NCBI GenBank assembly: GCA_025041175.1
Contig: JAKCFJ010000001.1
Coordinates: 1,674,001 to 1,738,000, forward strand
Source of the DNA: Halobacteriales archaeon YIM A00010
Lineage (GTDB): Archaea > Halobacteriota > Halobacteria > Halobacteriales > Haloarculaceae
DNA length: 64,000 nt
Reading direction: 5' to 3'
The notes below the pieces were generated by a model that was not told the DNA's origin, did not search any database, and worked only from the letters and a program-made list of their open reading frames with translations. This document shows positions 45,639 to 54,847 of the stretch, piece after piece. Positions within the stretch are counted from its first letter, which is position 1; the number at the start of each line of letters is the position of its first letter. The translations under genes and the position numbers were made by a program.

Positions 45639-47000
45639 CTACTCTTCTGATTCGTCGTCAGGGAGGGCGCTGACCTGATCGACGTCGGCGCGACGGCGGA
45701 CGTTCACTTGGTAGTGTTGGAGAATATCCCGGCCGAGCAACAGCGGGTAGTCCATGTGGCTTCGATCCTCGACGCTCGCGGTCACGGTGTGTTGGCGGCC
45801 GCCGATGCCGATGACGAGATCCACGACCGGACGGACTTTTCCGTTCTTCACGCTGCCGGACTTGACGCGCGTCATGCTTTTTATCGGTCCGGCACCGATC
45901 TCTGCGGCTAGCGAGGTGTCGATACTCGACCGCGTGGCACCGGTGTCGGATTTCGCAAGCGAGGTGGTTGAGCCGCTGGTGCCGCTGACGACGACCTTCT
46001 CGATGTAGCCGATGATCGGAACGTCTTCGGAGGCGGTGCGGGCGGTAGAGGGCATACACGACGGCGTCGAATCGTCGAGTGTTGTTGTCAACTCCTCGAC
46101 TCGTTGTGTTTCGACGCTGCCGCCGGCGCGTTCAATAGCCATTTGCGCGATGTACGGCGCAGGACTCCGACCGGTCGCTCGGTACAACCCTTTGAATCCG
46201 GCCGTCGGGTTGACTTCGAGGACGTGCCACCCCTCCGCCCCTTCGACGAGATCGATGCCGGCGTAATCCAGATCCATCACCTCCGAGGTGTACAGCGCGG
46301 TTTCGACGGCTGGCTCGGGAAGCGTGGTCGTCACGTCCGTGACCTCACCACCGAGCGCGACGTTCGTCCGCCAGTCACCGTCTGGCGCGTACCGGCGCAT
46401 GGCACCGACGATCCGCCCACCGACGATGTACACGCGCAGATCGCTGTGTTGCTCGGTATCTTGTTCGATGAGCTCCTGAAGGAACGCTTGGCGCTTTCCC
46501 ACGCGCGGGTTGACCGGCTCCGTGAGATCGACTTTCCACGTCCCGCCGCCGTGGGTTCCGATGGCCGTCTTATACACCCCGATCTCCCCGAACCGCTCGC
46601 GGCCGTCGTTGAGCCGCTCGTTCGAGAGCGCGAGCAACGCGTCCGGGACAGCGGCCTCCCAGTCTGCGAGCACCGTCGCGGTGGCAAACTTGTGAATGGC
46701 CGTCAACACCGCACACGGCTGGTTGAGCATCGGACGGACGTGATCAAAAGTGGCTGCCAACCCCAACCCCTCCACGGGCGCTTCGCTGTTCGAGAGCAAC
46801 AGCCGATTGGCGATGATGTCCACCGCCGGATCGATGGTTATCTCGCCGTCGTCGATCGATACCGACGTGTTTTCCCGCCTGAGCCACACCGGCTGGTGCC
46901 CGAGATCTTCGACTGCGTTCAAAATCGCCTTCGTCTCCTTGCTGTTATGGAGCGCGAGCACACCAACCCGAACCCGTTGGGAACCATCCGAAAGAGACAT
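45639..47000 (-). CDS. rimK: RimK-type ATP-grasp ligase fused to a RimB-like aspartic protease
   Basis: Encodes 453 residues. Residues about 10-300 are a RimK-like ATP-grasp ligase: KFATATVLADWEAAVPDALL, VYKTAIGTHGGGTWKVDLTE, AMRRYAPDGDWRTNVALGGE, DYAGIDLVEGAEGWHVLEVN. Residues about 320-440 are a separate retropepsin-like domain (COG4067/RimB type) with the catalytic turn SLAKSDTGATRSSIDTSLAA and YPLLLGRDILQHYQV. RimK adds glutamates to ribosomal protein S6 in bacteria, and RimB removes or trims them. A divergent AstE-like gene sits 187 bp away, a partnership also seen elsewhere. Confidence 0.88.
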   Translation of the reverse strand: MSLSDGSQRVRVGVLALHNSKETKAILNAVEDLGHQPVWLRRENTSVSIDDGEITIDPAVDIIANRLLLSNSEAPVEGLGLAATFDHVRPMLNQPCAVLTAIHKFATATVLADWEAAVPDALLALSNERLNDGRERFGEIGVYKTAIGTHGGGTWKVDLTEPVNPRVGKRQAFLQELIEQDTEQHSDLRVYIVGGRIVGAMRRYAPDGDWRTNVALGGEVTDVTTTLPEPAVETALYTSEVMDLDYAGIDLVEGAEGWHVLEVNPTAGFKGLYRATGRSPAPYIAQMAIERAGGSVETQRVEELTTTLDDSTPSCMPSTARTASEDVPIIGYIEKVVVSGTSGSTTSLAKSDTGATRSSIDTSLAAEIGAGPIKSMTRVKSGSVKNGKVRPVVDLVIGIGGRQHTVTASVEDRSHMDYPLLLGRDILQHYQVNVRRRADVDQVSALPDDESEE

Positions 47001-47187
47001 GTGTGTCTCTGTAACTGTCCGTGGTAGTGAAAGAGATGCCGGTTGCGAAAATTATCACCCACCGATCAGCAGTTGTTCCTATGCATACGACACCTGGTGT
47101 GTTAGGGATCACACAGTCCCGATCGGAGGAGTAGTCGTGCGACGCGAGGCGTGATGCTTTTACTATCGACCGTCGTCGTGTGTTCGC

Positions 47188-48222
47188 ATGACAGCGGGAG
47201 GCGAGACGTTCACCTTTCAGGGCGGGGCGGTTGCCCCCGGCGAGTCGAAGAACTTTCGGTACACCGTGAGCGAGACGTATCTCGGTGATCCGGTCCGGAT
47301 TCCGGTCACGGTCATTAACGGTGAGCGATCGGGACCGGTGGTGTTTCTGAGTGCGGCCGCCCACGGAGACGAGCTGAACGGCATCGAGGTCGTTCGTGAG
47401 ATCGCCCACACGGGGTTGGGTGGCGGCGATCTCGCGGATCTCGCTGGAACGCTCGTCTGCCTTCCGGTGTTGAACGTTCCGGGGTTCATCGCCCAACAGC
47501 GATATCTTCCGATCTACGACCGAGATCTGAACCGGTCGTTCCCGGGGAGCGAAACGAGCACCAGCTCGAAGCGGATGGCCCACCGCATTTTCCACAACTT
47601 CATCGAGCCGTGCGATTACGGGCTCGACTTCCACACGTCGACGCGCGGGCGGACGAACATGCTCCACGTCCGGGCGAACATGGAAGAGGAATCGGTCGCA
47701 CGGCTCGCACACGCCTTCGGGACGAACGTCATCATCTCCAGCGAAGGACCGGCCGGGACGCTCCGGCGCGAGGCCACAACAGCGGGAACGCCGACGATCA
47801 CCGTCGAGATGGGCAAAGCGCACCGGTTTCAGCGGCCGCTGATCGACCGGGCGCTCGCCGGCGTTCGGAGCGTGTTCGCGGAGTTCGACATGCACACGAT
47901 GGAAAAGGTTCGCTGGCCCGGCTGGCGGACGGTCATCGAGACCAGCGACGACAAGACGTGGTTGCGCGCCGACGCCGGTGGACTCGTGGATATGCATTAC
48001 GACCAGGGGTCGCTCGTCCACGAGGACGACACCATCTGTACCATCACCGATCCGTTTCTCGTCGACGCGGAAGCGGTCACCGCCCCCTTCACCGGGCTGC
48101 TCGTCGGCGTGCTCGAAAACCCGCTCGTCTACCCCGGAAACCCGATCTGTCACCTCGTGAAACTGGGAGAGCGCACGCGCAGGGCGGTGGAACTCGAACA
48201 GGAGTCCACTGATCGAGCCTGA
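47188..48222 (+). CDS. AstE/aspartoacylase-family zinc hydrolase
   Basis: Encodes 344 residues. Zinc ligands in SAAAHGDELNGIEVVREIAH and CDYGLDFHTSTRGRTNMLHV; general base region TITVEMGKAHRFQRPLIDRA. The C-terminal 90 residues are a barrel-sandwich-like domain (GGLVDMHYDQGSLVHEDDTI). Divergent from the RimK-RimB fusion, which suggests work on glutamyl or acyl-amino-acid products. Its stop codon precedes a 105-bp miniature element by 1 bp. Confidence 0.88.
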   Translation: MTAGGETFTFQGGAVAPGESKNFRYTVSETYLGDPVRIPVTVINGERSGPVVFLSAAAHGDELNGIEVVREIAHTGLGGGDLADLAGTLVCLPVLNVPGFIAQQRYLPIYDRDLNRSFPGSETSTSSKRMAHRIFHNFIEPCDYGLDFHTSTRGRTNMLHVRANMEEESVARLAHAFGTNVIISSEGPAGTLRREATTAGTPTITVEMGKAHRFQRPLIDRALAGVRSVFAEFDMHTMEKVRWPGWRTVIETSDDKTWLRADAGGLVDMHYDQGSLVHEDDTICTITDPFLVDAEAVTAPFTGLLVGVLENPLVYPGNPICHLVKLGERTRRAVELEQESTDRA

Positions 48223-48644
48223 TACTGTCGGTCATGGATCGTTGCACACTCGATGGCGAGTTCAGTCAGGCGATTGCTCCAGGCTCCCGCAAACGCCACC
48301 GTACATTCATGTGAGTATGACCGACAGTATGAATGTTGCTCTGCTATTCCTCTCTGTTCCGAGATTTGGGGAATCGGATACCAGCATCGGCTCCACTCCT
48401 CGATGAGATCCGCCTCGGTGGTGGCGTTCGTTCGTGGCGCCCCCGGTGCTGGCTCCTGGTCCAACTCCGATAGAACGTCAAATAATGCATCGTTCGGGTC
48501 GACCTCGTGTCGGTTCTCCATCCACTGTTCGACAGCTTCGTGGAGCGCCGCCGTCAACGAGAGACCACGCTCCTCTGCAAGGGTTTTGAACTTTTGATAC
48601 TCCTCGTTCGTGAGTTCTGTTTGGACGTGTTTGGATTCACTCAT
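48150..48644 (-). CDS. ribbon-helix-helix antitoxin-like protein, 3' end replaced
   Basis: The first 100 residues look genuine: HVQTELTNEEYQKFKTLAEE then GLSLTAALHEAVEQWMENRH, a CopG/RHH-type DNA-binding protein. From codon 106 the frame enters the miniature element at 48224-48328 and then runs antisense to the AstE-like gene, so about 60 residues are not original. No toxin gene is adjacent. Confidence 0.55.
   Translation of the reverse strand: MSESKHVQTELTNEEYQKFKTLAEERGLSLTAALHEAVEQWMENRHEVDPNDALFDVLSELDQEPAPGAPRTNATTEADLIEEWSRCWYPIPQISEQRGIAEQHSYCRSYSHECTVAFAGAWSNRLTELAIECATIHDRQYQARSVDSCSSSTALRVRSPSFTR
48224..48328. mobile_element. miniature element, 105-bp type
   Basis: Ends ACTGTCGGTCATGGATCG and GTATGACCGACAGT form a 12-bp inverted repeat, with TGAT and ATGA outside. 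Noncoding. It lies inside the 3' part of the antitoxin-like frame and 1 bp after the AstE-like stop. Confidence 0.65.
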
Positions 48645-48820
48645 GACATTTAGTTATCCATCATACAGCTAAAACAAGGTTCGATCTTCCCATTCTCAAT
48701 TCTGTGTGATCCGTGTCGGTTTATTTAACTGTATGTGGTCTCACACGCGTGACGACACACGAATCGTCGGCACTGGCTACCGGCGACAGAACGGGTTGGC
48801 ACACGGTCTACAGTTCACAA

Positions 48821-48832
48821 ACTACTATACTG
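48821..48832 (+). promoter_or_regulatory. TATA-like element of the sdh operon
   Basis: CTACTATACTGG lies about 25-30 bp before the sdhC ATG, the position for a leaderless haloarchaeal transcript. A second candidate, TTTATTTAAC, is at 48720-48729. Confidence 0.35.
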
Positions 48833-48856
48833 GCGGGTTCAAATCGGGGGATACAC

Positions 48857-49246
48857 ATGAGTCAGTCGTACGATCGGGGACTCGTCGAGAACTTCGGGCG
48901 GTGGACGGAGTTCTCCGCCGGGATGTGGGCATGGGTGTTCCACAAGTTCACCGGCTGGGTCCTCATCGGCTATCTGTTCACGCACATCGCCGTACTCAGC
49001 ACCGCCATCGAGGGAGCGTCGATGTACAACAGTACGCTCCAGGGCCTTGAGGCACTGCTCATTGTCCGGTTTATGGAGGTAGGACTGTTGGCGGTGGCCG
49101 TGTTCCACATCCTCAACGGCATCCGGCTGTTGTTCGTCGATCTCGGTGTGGGATTGGACGCACAGGACAAGAGCTTCTACGCGTCGCTGATACTCACGGG
49201 CGCGATCGCCATCGGGAGCATCCCGACGTTCCTCGGGGGGATCTGA
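48857..49246 (+). CDS. sdhC: succinate dehydrogenase cytochrome b subunit
   Basis: Encodes 129 residues with three membrane helices. [20 protein letters not shown] and [20 protein letters not shown] carry the heme/quinone-site histidines. I start at [18 protein letters not shown]. First gene of sdhCDBA (complex II), 1 bp before sdhD. Confidence 0.93.
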   Translation: MSQSYDRGLVENFGRWTEFSAGMWAWVFHKFTGWVLIGYLFTHIAVLSTAIEGASMYNSTLQGLEALLIVRFMEVGLLAVAVFHILNGIRLLFVDLGVGLDAQDKSFYASLILTGAIAIGSIPTFLGGI

Positions 49247-49247
49247 G

Positions 49248-49619
49248 ATGGCCGAACACTACACGTCCTTCTCCCGGGACGACACACGGTGGCTGCTCCA
49301 ACGGGTGACGGCGGTGTTTCTCATCGGCGTGCTCGCGTTTCACTTCATGCTGTTGCACTTCGTGCACCACGCGTATGAGATCACCTTGGCGGGCACCACC
49401 GCCCGGATGAGCCAGCCGGGGTATTTCGTGACGATGGTGTCGTTCCTCGTTGCCGGAACCTTCCACGGCGTAAACGGGGTGTACAACGCCCTCGTCAACC
49501 AGGGCATCGAGGGAACGACCCGTTCGATCGTCAAGTACGGACTTATCATCACGAGTCTTCTACTCATCGCCCAGGGCATCCGCGTTGCGTGGGTGATGAC
49601 CGGCGGACAACTCGTTTGA
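49248..49619 (+). CDS. sdhD: succinate dehydrogenase membrane anchor subunit
   Basis: Encodes 123 residues. RDDTRWLLQRVTAVFLIGVL and HFMLLHFVHHAYEIT plus VAGTFHGVNGVYNALVNQGI carry several histidines typical of the anchor; three membrane helices. 3 nt before sdhB. Confidence 0.92.
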   Translation: MAEHYTSFSRDDTRWLLQRVTAVFLIGVLAFHFMLLHFVHHAYEITLAGTTARMSQPGYFVTMVSFLVAGTFHGVNGVYNALVNQGIEGTTRSIVKYGLIITSLLLIAQGIRVAWVMTGGQLV

Positions 49620-49622
49620 ACC

Positions 49623-50492
49623 ATGAGCACACACGTTTCAGAATCCGAATCCGAAGCAGACGCTGCGACCGACCAGCAGGACCGACCGGCTGCCCAACAG
49701 CGCCGCGTGGAGAAAAAGCGCGAGCGCCACGAGCAGCGCGAGCGCGCTAGCGACTCGTCCGAAACGGAAGGCCAGACGATCCTCCTCAAGGTGTTCCGGT
49801 ACGATCCGGAGGTCGAGGACAAACGCGAGCCGCGGTTCGACGACTTCCACGTCCCGTTCAAGAAAGGGATGACCGTGCTGGACGCGCTCATCTACTCGCG
49901 CGACCACTACGATTCGTCGCTCACATTCCGCCACTCGTGTCGGCAAGCGATCTGTGGCTCGGACGCGCTGTTCATCAACGGCTCACAGCGGCTTGGCTGT
50001 CAGACCCAGATCGATGATCTCGACCAGCCGGTACGCGTCGAACCGCTCCCCCACCAGGAGGTCGTGAAGGATCTCGTCGTCGACATGGAGGATTTCTACG
50101 AGGGGATGGACGCGGTCGAACCCTACTTCCAGGAGGAAAATCTTCCCTCTGATCTCGAGGAACAACGCCAGGACCGGGCCAACCGCGAGAAGATCAAGAT
50201 GAGCACGCGCTGTATCTGGTGTGGCGCGTGTATGTCCTCCTGTAACATCGCGGCTGGAGACAACTACCTCGGTCCCGCGGCCATCAACAAAGCCTACCGC
50301 TTCGTGATGGACGAACGCGAAGGCGAAGCGATCGAACAACAACGGCTCGAAACGATCGAGGAAGAGCAAGGTGTGTGGCGGTGTCAGACCCAGTTCTCCT
50401 GTACGAACGTCTGTCCGAAGGACATCCCGCTCACCGAACACATCCAGGAACTCAAGCGCGAAGCCGTGAAAAACAACCTCAAATTCTGGTAA
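49623..50492 (+). CDS. sdhB: succinate dehydrogenase iron-sulfur subunit
   Basis: Encodes 289 residues. Cysteines for [2Fe-2S] in RHSCRQAICGSDALFINGSQ and a later LGCQTQ, for [4Fe-4S] in TRCIWCGACMSSCNIAAGDN and for the second cluster in QFSCTNVCPKDIPLTEHIQE. An N-terminal extension of about 45 acidic/charged residues precedes the domain. Confidence 0.96.
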   Translation: MSTHVSESESEADAATDQQDRPAAQQRRVEKKRERHEQRERASDSSETEGQTILLKVFRYDPEVEDKREPRFDDFHVPFKKGMTVLDALIYSRDHYDSSLTFRHSCRQAICGSDALFINGSQRLGCQTQIDDLDQPVRVEPLPHQEVVKDLVVDMEDFYEGMDAVEPYFQEENLPSDLEEQRQDRANREKIKMSTRCIWCGACMSSCNIAAGDNYLGPAAINKAYRFVMDEREGEAIEQQRLETIEEEQGVWRCQTQFSCTNVCPKDIPLTEHIQELKREAVKNNLKFW

Positions 50493-50520
50493 CGCAGACC
50501 GACCCAAACACGACACAATC

Positions 50521-52353
50521 ATGACATTACACGAACACGACGTGATCGTCGTCGGCGCAGGTGGTGCAGGACTGAGAGCAGCGATCGCGGCCCACGAGGA
50601 GGGCGCGGACGTGGCGATGGTAACGAAGCTTCACCCGGTTCGGAGCCACACGGGCGCGGCGGAGGGCGGCATCAACGCGGCGCTCCGTGAGGGCGACTCG
50701 TGGGAGGACCACGCGTACGACACGATGAAGGGGTCGGACTACCTCGGGGACGCGCCGGCAGTGGAAACCCTCTGTCAGGACAGTCCCGAGGAGACGATCC
50801 AGCTCGAACACTGGGGAATGGCGTTCTCCCGGGAAGAGGACGGTCGGGTGTCCCAGCGACCGTTCGGGGGGTTGTCGTTCCCGCGGACGACGTACGCGGG
50901 CGCGGAGACCGGCCACCACCTGCTGCACACGATGTACGAGCAGGTGGTCAAGCGGGGGATCCAGGTGTACGACGAGCAGTACGTGATGGAGCTGGCCGTC
51001 ACCGACCACGGGGATCCCGAAGACCGGGTGTGTCACGGCTGCATCGGGTACGATATCAAAACCGGAAATCTGAACGGGTTCGTCGCCAACACGGGAGTCG
51101 TCATTGCAACCGGTGGACCGGGGCAGCTGTACGCCCACACGACCAACGCGGTCGCCCAGACCGGCGACGGGCAGGCGATGGCCTACCGGGCGGGCGCGCC
51201 GCTTCAGGACATGGAGTTCGTGCAGTTCCACCCGACGACGCTCCCATCGACGGGCGTGCTCATCAGCGAGGGCGTGCGCGGTGAGGGTGGCATCCTCTAC
51301 AACAGCGAGGGCGAGCGGTTCATGTTCGAGCACGGCTACGCCAACAACGACGGCGAACTCGCCAGTCGGGATGTCGTTGCGCGCGCGGAGGTGACGGAGG
51401 TCAACGAGGGCCGTGGGTACGAGAACGACGCGGTCCACCTCGACATGCGCCATTTGGGCGAAGAACGCATCACGGATCGGTTAGAAAACATCATCCACCT
51501 CGCAACCGACTTTGAGGGCGTCGATCCGCTCGAAGAGCCGATGCCGGTCAAGCCGGGACAACACTACGCGATGGGCGGCATCGAGACCGACGAGAACGGC
51601 GCAACCTGTATCGAGGGGTTGTACGCCGCTGGTGAGTGTGCGTGTGTGAGCGTCCACGGCTCGAACCGACTCGGCGGCAACGCGCTGCCCGAACTCATCG
51701 TGTTCGGCGCGCGTGCGGGTCGCCACGCCGCCAGCGGCGAGCCGGCTTCGTCGCAGATCGAGACCGGACCCTCCGCCCGCACCGAAACCAGCAACGTTGA
51801 CGCTCCCGTCGAGCTGGGTCGCGTCGGAGCGGATGCCGTTACAGACGGTGGCACGTTGCTCGATGCCACACCGAACGAGGTCGTCGACCACACGCTGGAA
51901 CAGGAACGGGAACGCGTCGAGACGCTGATGGAGACCGACGGGATAAACCACGCCGATGTCCGGTCCGATCTCCAGGAGACGATGACCGAGAACGTGAACG
52001 TCTTCCGCAACGAGGCGGGCCTGAAACAGGCTCTAGAGGACATTCGCGCGTGTCGGGAGCGCTACCAGGACGTGGGCGTGAGCGACCCATCGCGCACGTT
52101 CAACACCGATCTCATGCAGACCATCGAGACGCGCAACCTCATCGATCAAGCGGAGGTTCTCACGCTCGGCGCGCTCGCCCGAACCGAGTTCCGGGGGGCA
52201 CACTGGCGCGAGAGCCACCAGGAGCGCAAAGACGAGGAGTGGCTCAAACACACGATGGTCGCGTGGAACGGTGGCGATCCCGAGCTGTACTACACGGACG
52301 TCATCCTCGAAGGCGAGGAAAAGGAGTACGAACCGAAGGTTCGGAGCTACTGA
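50521..52353 (+). CDS. sdhA: succinate dehydrogenase flavoprotein subunit
   Basis: Encodes 610 residues. FAD motif VIVVGAGGAGLRAAIAAHEE, flavin-linked His in PVRSHTGAAEGGINAALREG, substrate site QFHPTTLPSTGVLISEGVRG and SNRLGGNALPELIVFGARAG. Last gene of the operon. A 207-bp miniature element starts 1 bp after its stop. Confidence 0.97.
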   Translation: MTLHEHDVIVVGAGGAGLRAAIAAHEEGADVAMVTKLHPVRSHTGAAEGGINAALREGDSWEDHAYDTMKGSDYLGDAPAVETLCQDSPEETIQLEHWGMAFSREEDGRVSQRPFGGLSFPRTTYAGAETGHHLLHTMYEQVVKRGIQVYDEQYVMELAVTDHGDPEDRVCHGCIGYDIKTGNLNGFVANTGVVIATGGPGQLYAHTTNAVAQTGDGQAMAYRAGAPLQDMEFVQFHPTTLPSTGVLISEGVRGEGGILYNSEGERFMFEHGYANNDGELASRDVVARAEVTEVNEGRGYENDAVHLDMRHLGEERITDRLENIIHLATDFEGVDPLEEPMPVKPGQHYAMGGIETDENGATCIEGLYAAGECACVSVHGSNRLGGNALPELIVFGARAGRHAASGEPASSQIETGPSARTETSNVDAPVELGRVGADAVTDGGTLLDATPNEVVDHTLEQERERVETLMETDGINHADVRSDLQETMTENVNVFRNEAGLKQALEDIRACRERYQDVGVSDPSRTFNTDLMQTIETRNLIDQAEVLTLGALARTEFRGAHWRESHQERKDEEWLKHTMVAWNGGDPELYYTDVILEGEEKEYEPKVRSY

Positions 52354-52354
52354 C

Positions 52355-52561
52355 ACTGTCGGTCAGACGTATTTCAATACCCGCCATCGCAAACCCAGAG
52401 GCTGCGACCGGATAGATCGACGCAATGTAGGGACTGTTGTGCGTATGTTCGGCACGGTCGGTGACTGACGACTGCTCTGTGATGTCACGAACCGTTCTGT
52501 GTCGCCACAGCGGGACGGAATCACAACAGTCCCTATGAATAACGACTTTCTGACCGACAGT
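52355..52561. mobile_element. miniature element, 207-bp type, copy 1
   Basis: Ends ACTGTCGGTCAGA and TCTGACCGACAGT are perfect 13-bp inverted repeats. Inside, GGGACTGTTGTG and CACAACAGTCCC form a second inverted pair. Noncoding. By eye it is identical over its whole length to copy 2 at 57068-57274, which has the opposite orientation. Confidence 0.8.
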
Positions 52562-52663
52562 ATCACAGCCCCACGACCGACTCGGTGCCGGGTTCGAAAC
52601 ATCCTATGGTCCGGTTCGGCTCGTACAACCCTGCCACGGAAGGGTACGCGCGTTCGAACGGCC

Positions 52664-54103
52664 TCAGCCGTCGTCGGAGACGGTCACAGTGACCGCCACG
52701 GGCATGTAGGCGTTGTTGCCGTAGCCCTTCCGATTCCACGGGTATTTGTCGTCTTGGATCTGTCTGAGACCCTCCTCGGGACTCGAAACGGTCGCCGGCT
52801 GCGTTCGTCCCTCGGCGTCGGTCGCCCGCGAGACGAGCGTGTGCTCGCCCGGCGTGGCGTCCCAGTCGAACCTGAACAGCCGCCACGCGGCCGGACCGTG
52901 TTCCGGTCCGGTAAACTCCGCGTCAGTGAACGTCTCGCCGCCGTCGGTCGAGAGTTCGATCCGCTGTAGCCCGGTTTCTCCTGCCCACGCGACGCCGCGC
53001 ACCTCGCCGTCCTCGGGCGTGATGGTGGTCCCCTCCACGGGCGACGTGACGAAGGACTTCACTACCATCCCGTACATGTACGGCTGTTCGATCTCCTCGT
53101 CGTTCATCTGTGCTTGGGTGTCGAACGTCCCGATCGTCGTGTGCTGGCGCGGCTCGTCGTCCTGTTCGGGCACGATCCGGTAGGACGACTGCTGCCAGTG
53201 GGTGTAGCGATCCGGCTCGTCCATTGATTCGTCCTCGTCGTGGAGCATCGTCTCCATGACGCGCAGCCGATCGACCCACTTGACGCTGTTGCAGCCGTAC
53301 CAGCCCGGAACGACGAGCCGAACCGGAAAACCGTGCTCGGCAGTGAGCTGTTCGCCGTCGCGCTCGTAGGCGAGTACGCAGTCCTTTTTGATCTTCGACA
53401 TCGGGATCGAACGCGCGAACACGTCTTCTCCGTCGGGAGCGTCGGCCCCCATCACCGCGAGATACAGCTCGTCGTCCATCTCCGCCCCGTTTCGTTCGAG
53501 CAGTTCCCCGACCGGCGCGCCCGCGTAGACCGCGGTCCCCATCGCGCCAAACGTCCACTGCGCCCCGGCGACGCTCGGCTCGAAGTAGCTCCGACCGTTG
53601 CCCGCACACTGCATGGTGTGGGCCACCTCCACGGTCGAAAGCTCCGATTTGAGCGCATCCATCGGAATCTCCGTCGGTCCTTCGACCATCCCCTCTAGCG
53701 AGATGGTGTGCTCCGCTTCGGGGATCTCCGGGGAATCGTAGTGGCTCCGGATGTACGTCGCGTCGACGCTGGTCGTAAACTCCGTGTACTGATTCCGGCT
53801 CCACGTCTCTGCGTTCGGTGGCTGGTTCGAGACGATCTTCAGCCCGGAGTATTTCTCCTCCAACTCGGCCGTACTGTACGTGTGATACCCCGGCCGCTCC
53901 TCGGGTCCTGTCTCCGTTTCCGTCGCCGTCGGTGTGGACTCCTCTCCGAGCAACCCGCTACACCCAGCGAGAACGCTCGCGGTGGCAGCTACCCCCGCCG
54001 CTCCAAGATACCGTCGACGGCTCAGATACCGTTCGCGTGGGGACTCTCCGGCGCTTTCGGCGTCTGTCGACCCCTCCGGCGTCGATCCGCTCGTGTTGGA
54101 CAT
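52664..54103 (-). CDS. Tat-exported sulfite oxidase-like molybdopterin protein
   Basis: Encodes 479 residues. The N terminus has a Tat motif and lipobox (YLSRRRYLGAAGVAATASVL then AGC). The molybdopterin core has the Mo-ligand Cys in VAHTMQCAGNGRSYFEPSVA and the typical LTAEHGFPVRLVVPGWYGCN. The C-terminal dimerisation domain contains ELSTDGGETFTDAEFTGPEH. Oxidises sulfite or a related substrate outside the cell. The halocyanin gene just upstream is the probable electron acceptor. Confidence 0.88.
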   Translation of the reverse strand: MSNTSGSTPEGSTDAESAGESPRERYLSRRRYLGAAGVAATASVLAGCSGLLGEESTPTATETETGPEERPGYHTYSTAELEEKYSGLKIVSNQPPNAETWSRNQYTEFTTSVDATYIRSHYDSPEIPEAEHTISLEGMVEGPTEIPMDALKSELSTVEVAHTMQCAGNGRSYFEPSVAGAQWTFGAMGTAVYAGAPVGELLERNGAEMDDELYLAVMGADAPDGEDVFARSIPMSKIKKDCVLAYERDGEQLTAEHGFPVRLVVPGWYGCNSVKWVDRLRVMETMLHDEDESMDEPDRYTHWQQSSYRIVPEQDDEPRQHTTIGTFDTQAQMNDEEIEQPYMYGMVVKSFVTSPVEGTTITPEDGEVRGVAWAGETGLQRIELSTDGGETFTDAEFTGPEHGPAAWRLFRFDWDATPGEHTLVSRATDAEGRTQPATVSSPEEGLRQIQDDKYPWNRKGYGNNAYMPVAVTVTVSDDG

Positions 54104-54157
54104 CGTCTGGTATCCAGTTGCCTCTCCCCATATTTCTATCTTCACACTGGATAAACA

Positions 54158-54583
54158 TCATTCAGAAACAATTACGTCTCCAACCATTCCGACGCTGATG
54201 TGTGGGACACAGACGTACGTGTACGTACCGGCGGTCTCGAACGTGTGGCTGTACGTTTCCCCTTCGGGGACGAGTTCGTACGATTTGTTCCCGTCGTAGC
54301 TCGCAAACGGCGTTGCGCCGTCGGGGATTTCCACCTCGGAGTCGACGTCCGACTTTCCACTCACATTGTGGCCTTCGCTTTCGAACGTCCACGTGACCGT
54401 TTCCCCAACCGGGATCTCGATCGATTCGGGCTCGAACACCGGGTTGCCGTCCGGACCGGCAGCCACCTCGTTCTCCTCGTTTTCCTCGGTTCCGTCTCCG
54501 CCCGAAGAACCCAGGCACCCCGACCCAACCACTGTGCTTCCCACAACACCCATCCGCATCAGAACGCTTCGCCGCGTTGCCAT
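54158..54583 (-). CDS. halocyanin-like blue copper lipoprotein
   Basis: Encodes 141 residues. Lipoprotein signal with Tat-like MATRRSVLMRMGVVGSTVVG and lipobox SGC. Copper ligands: His in FESEGHNVSG, and Cys, His, Met in YTYVCVPHISVGMVGDVIV. Carries electrons at the outer face of the membrane. First gene of a two-gene operon with the sulfite oxidase-like gene, 54 bp away. Confidence 0.93.
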   Translation of the reverse strand: MATRRSVLMRMGVVGSTVVGSGCLGSSGGDGTEENEENEVAAGPDGNPVFEPESIEIPVGETVTWTFESEGHNVSGKSDVDSEVEIPDGATPFASYDGNKSYELVPEGETYSHTFETAGTYTYVCVPHISVGMVGDVIVSE

Positions 54584-54847
54584 TGTCTCTCCGTTCAGGG
54601 AGCACCGATACTAAACCCTATATGACGGAGATAATTGCTGCTTCTTTCACGCATTGTGCGGGCAGTTCACTCGGGGCTCATGCAGCAACGTGAACAACCC
54701 GGAGCGAAGGATCATTCACCTCGTACCGGAATATTTATGTCTCAGTGAGCGTAACGAACGCGTCCCCGCAGTGTGGGAACCGTGGTCACATCGAGGCGTG
54801 TGAAGTGGATAAGCACGGCTGGTTCGGTTTAACGTAGAAAACAACGC

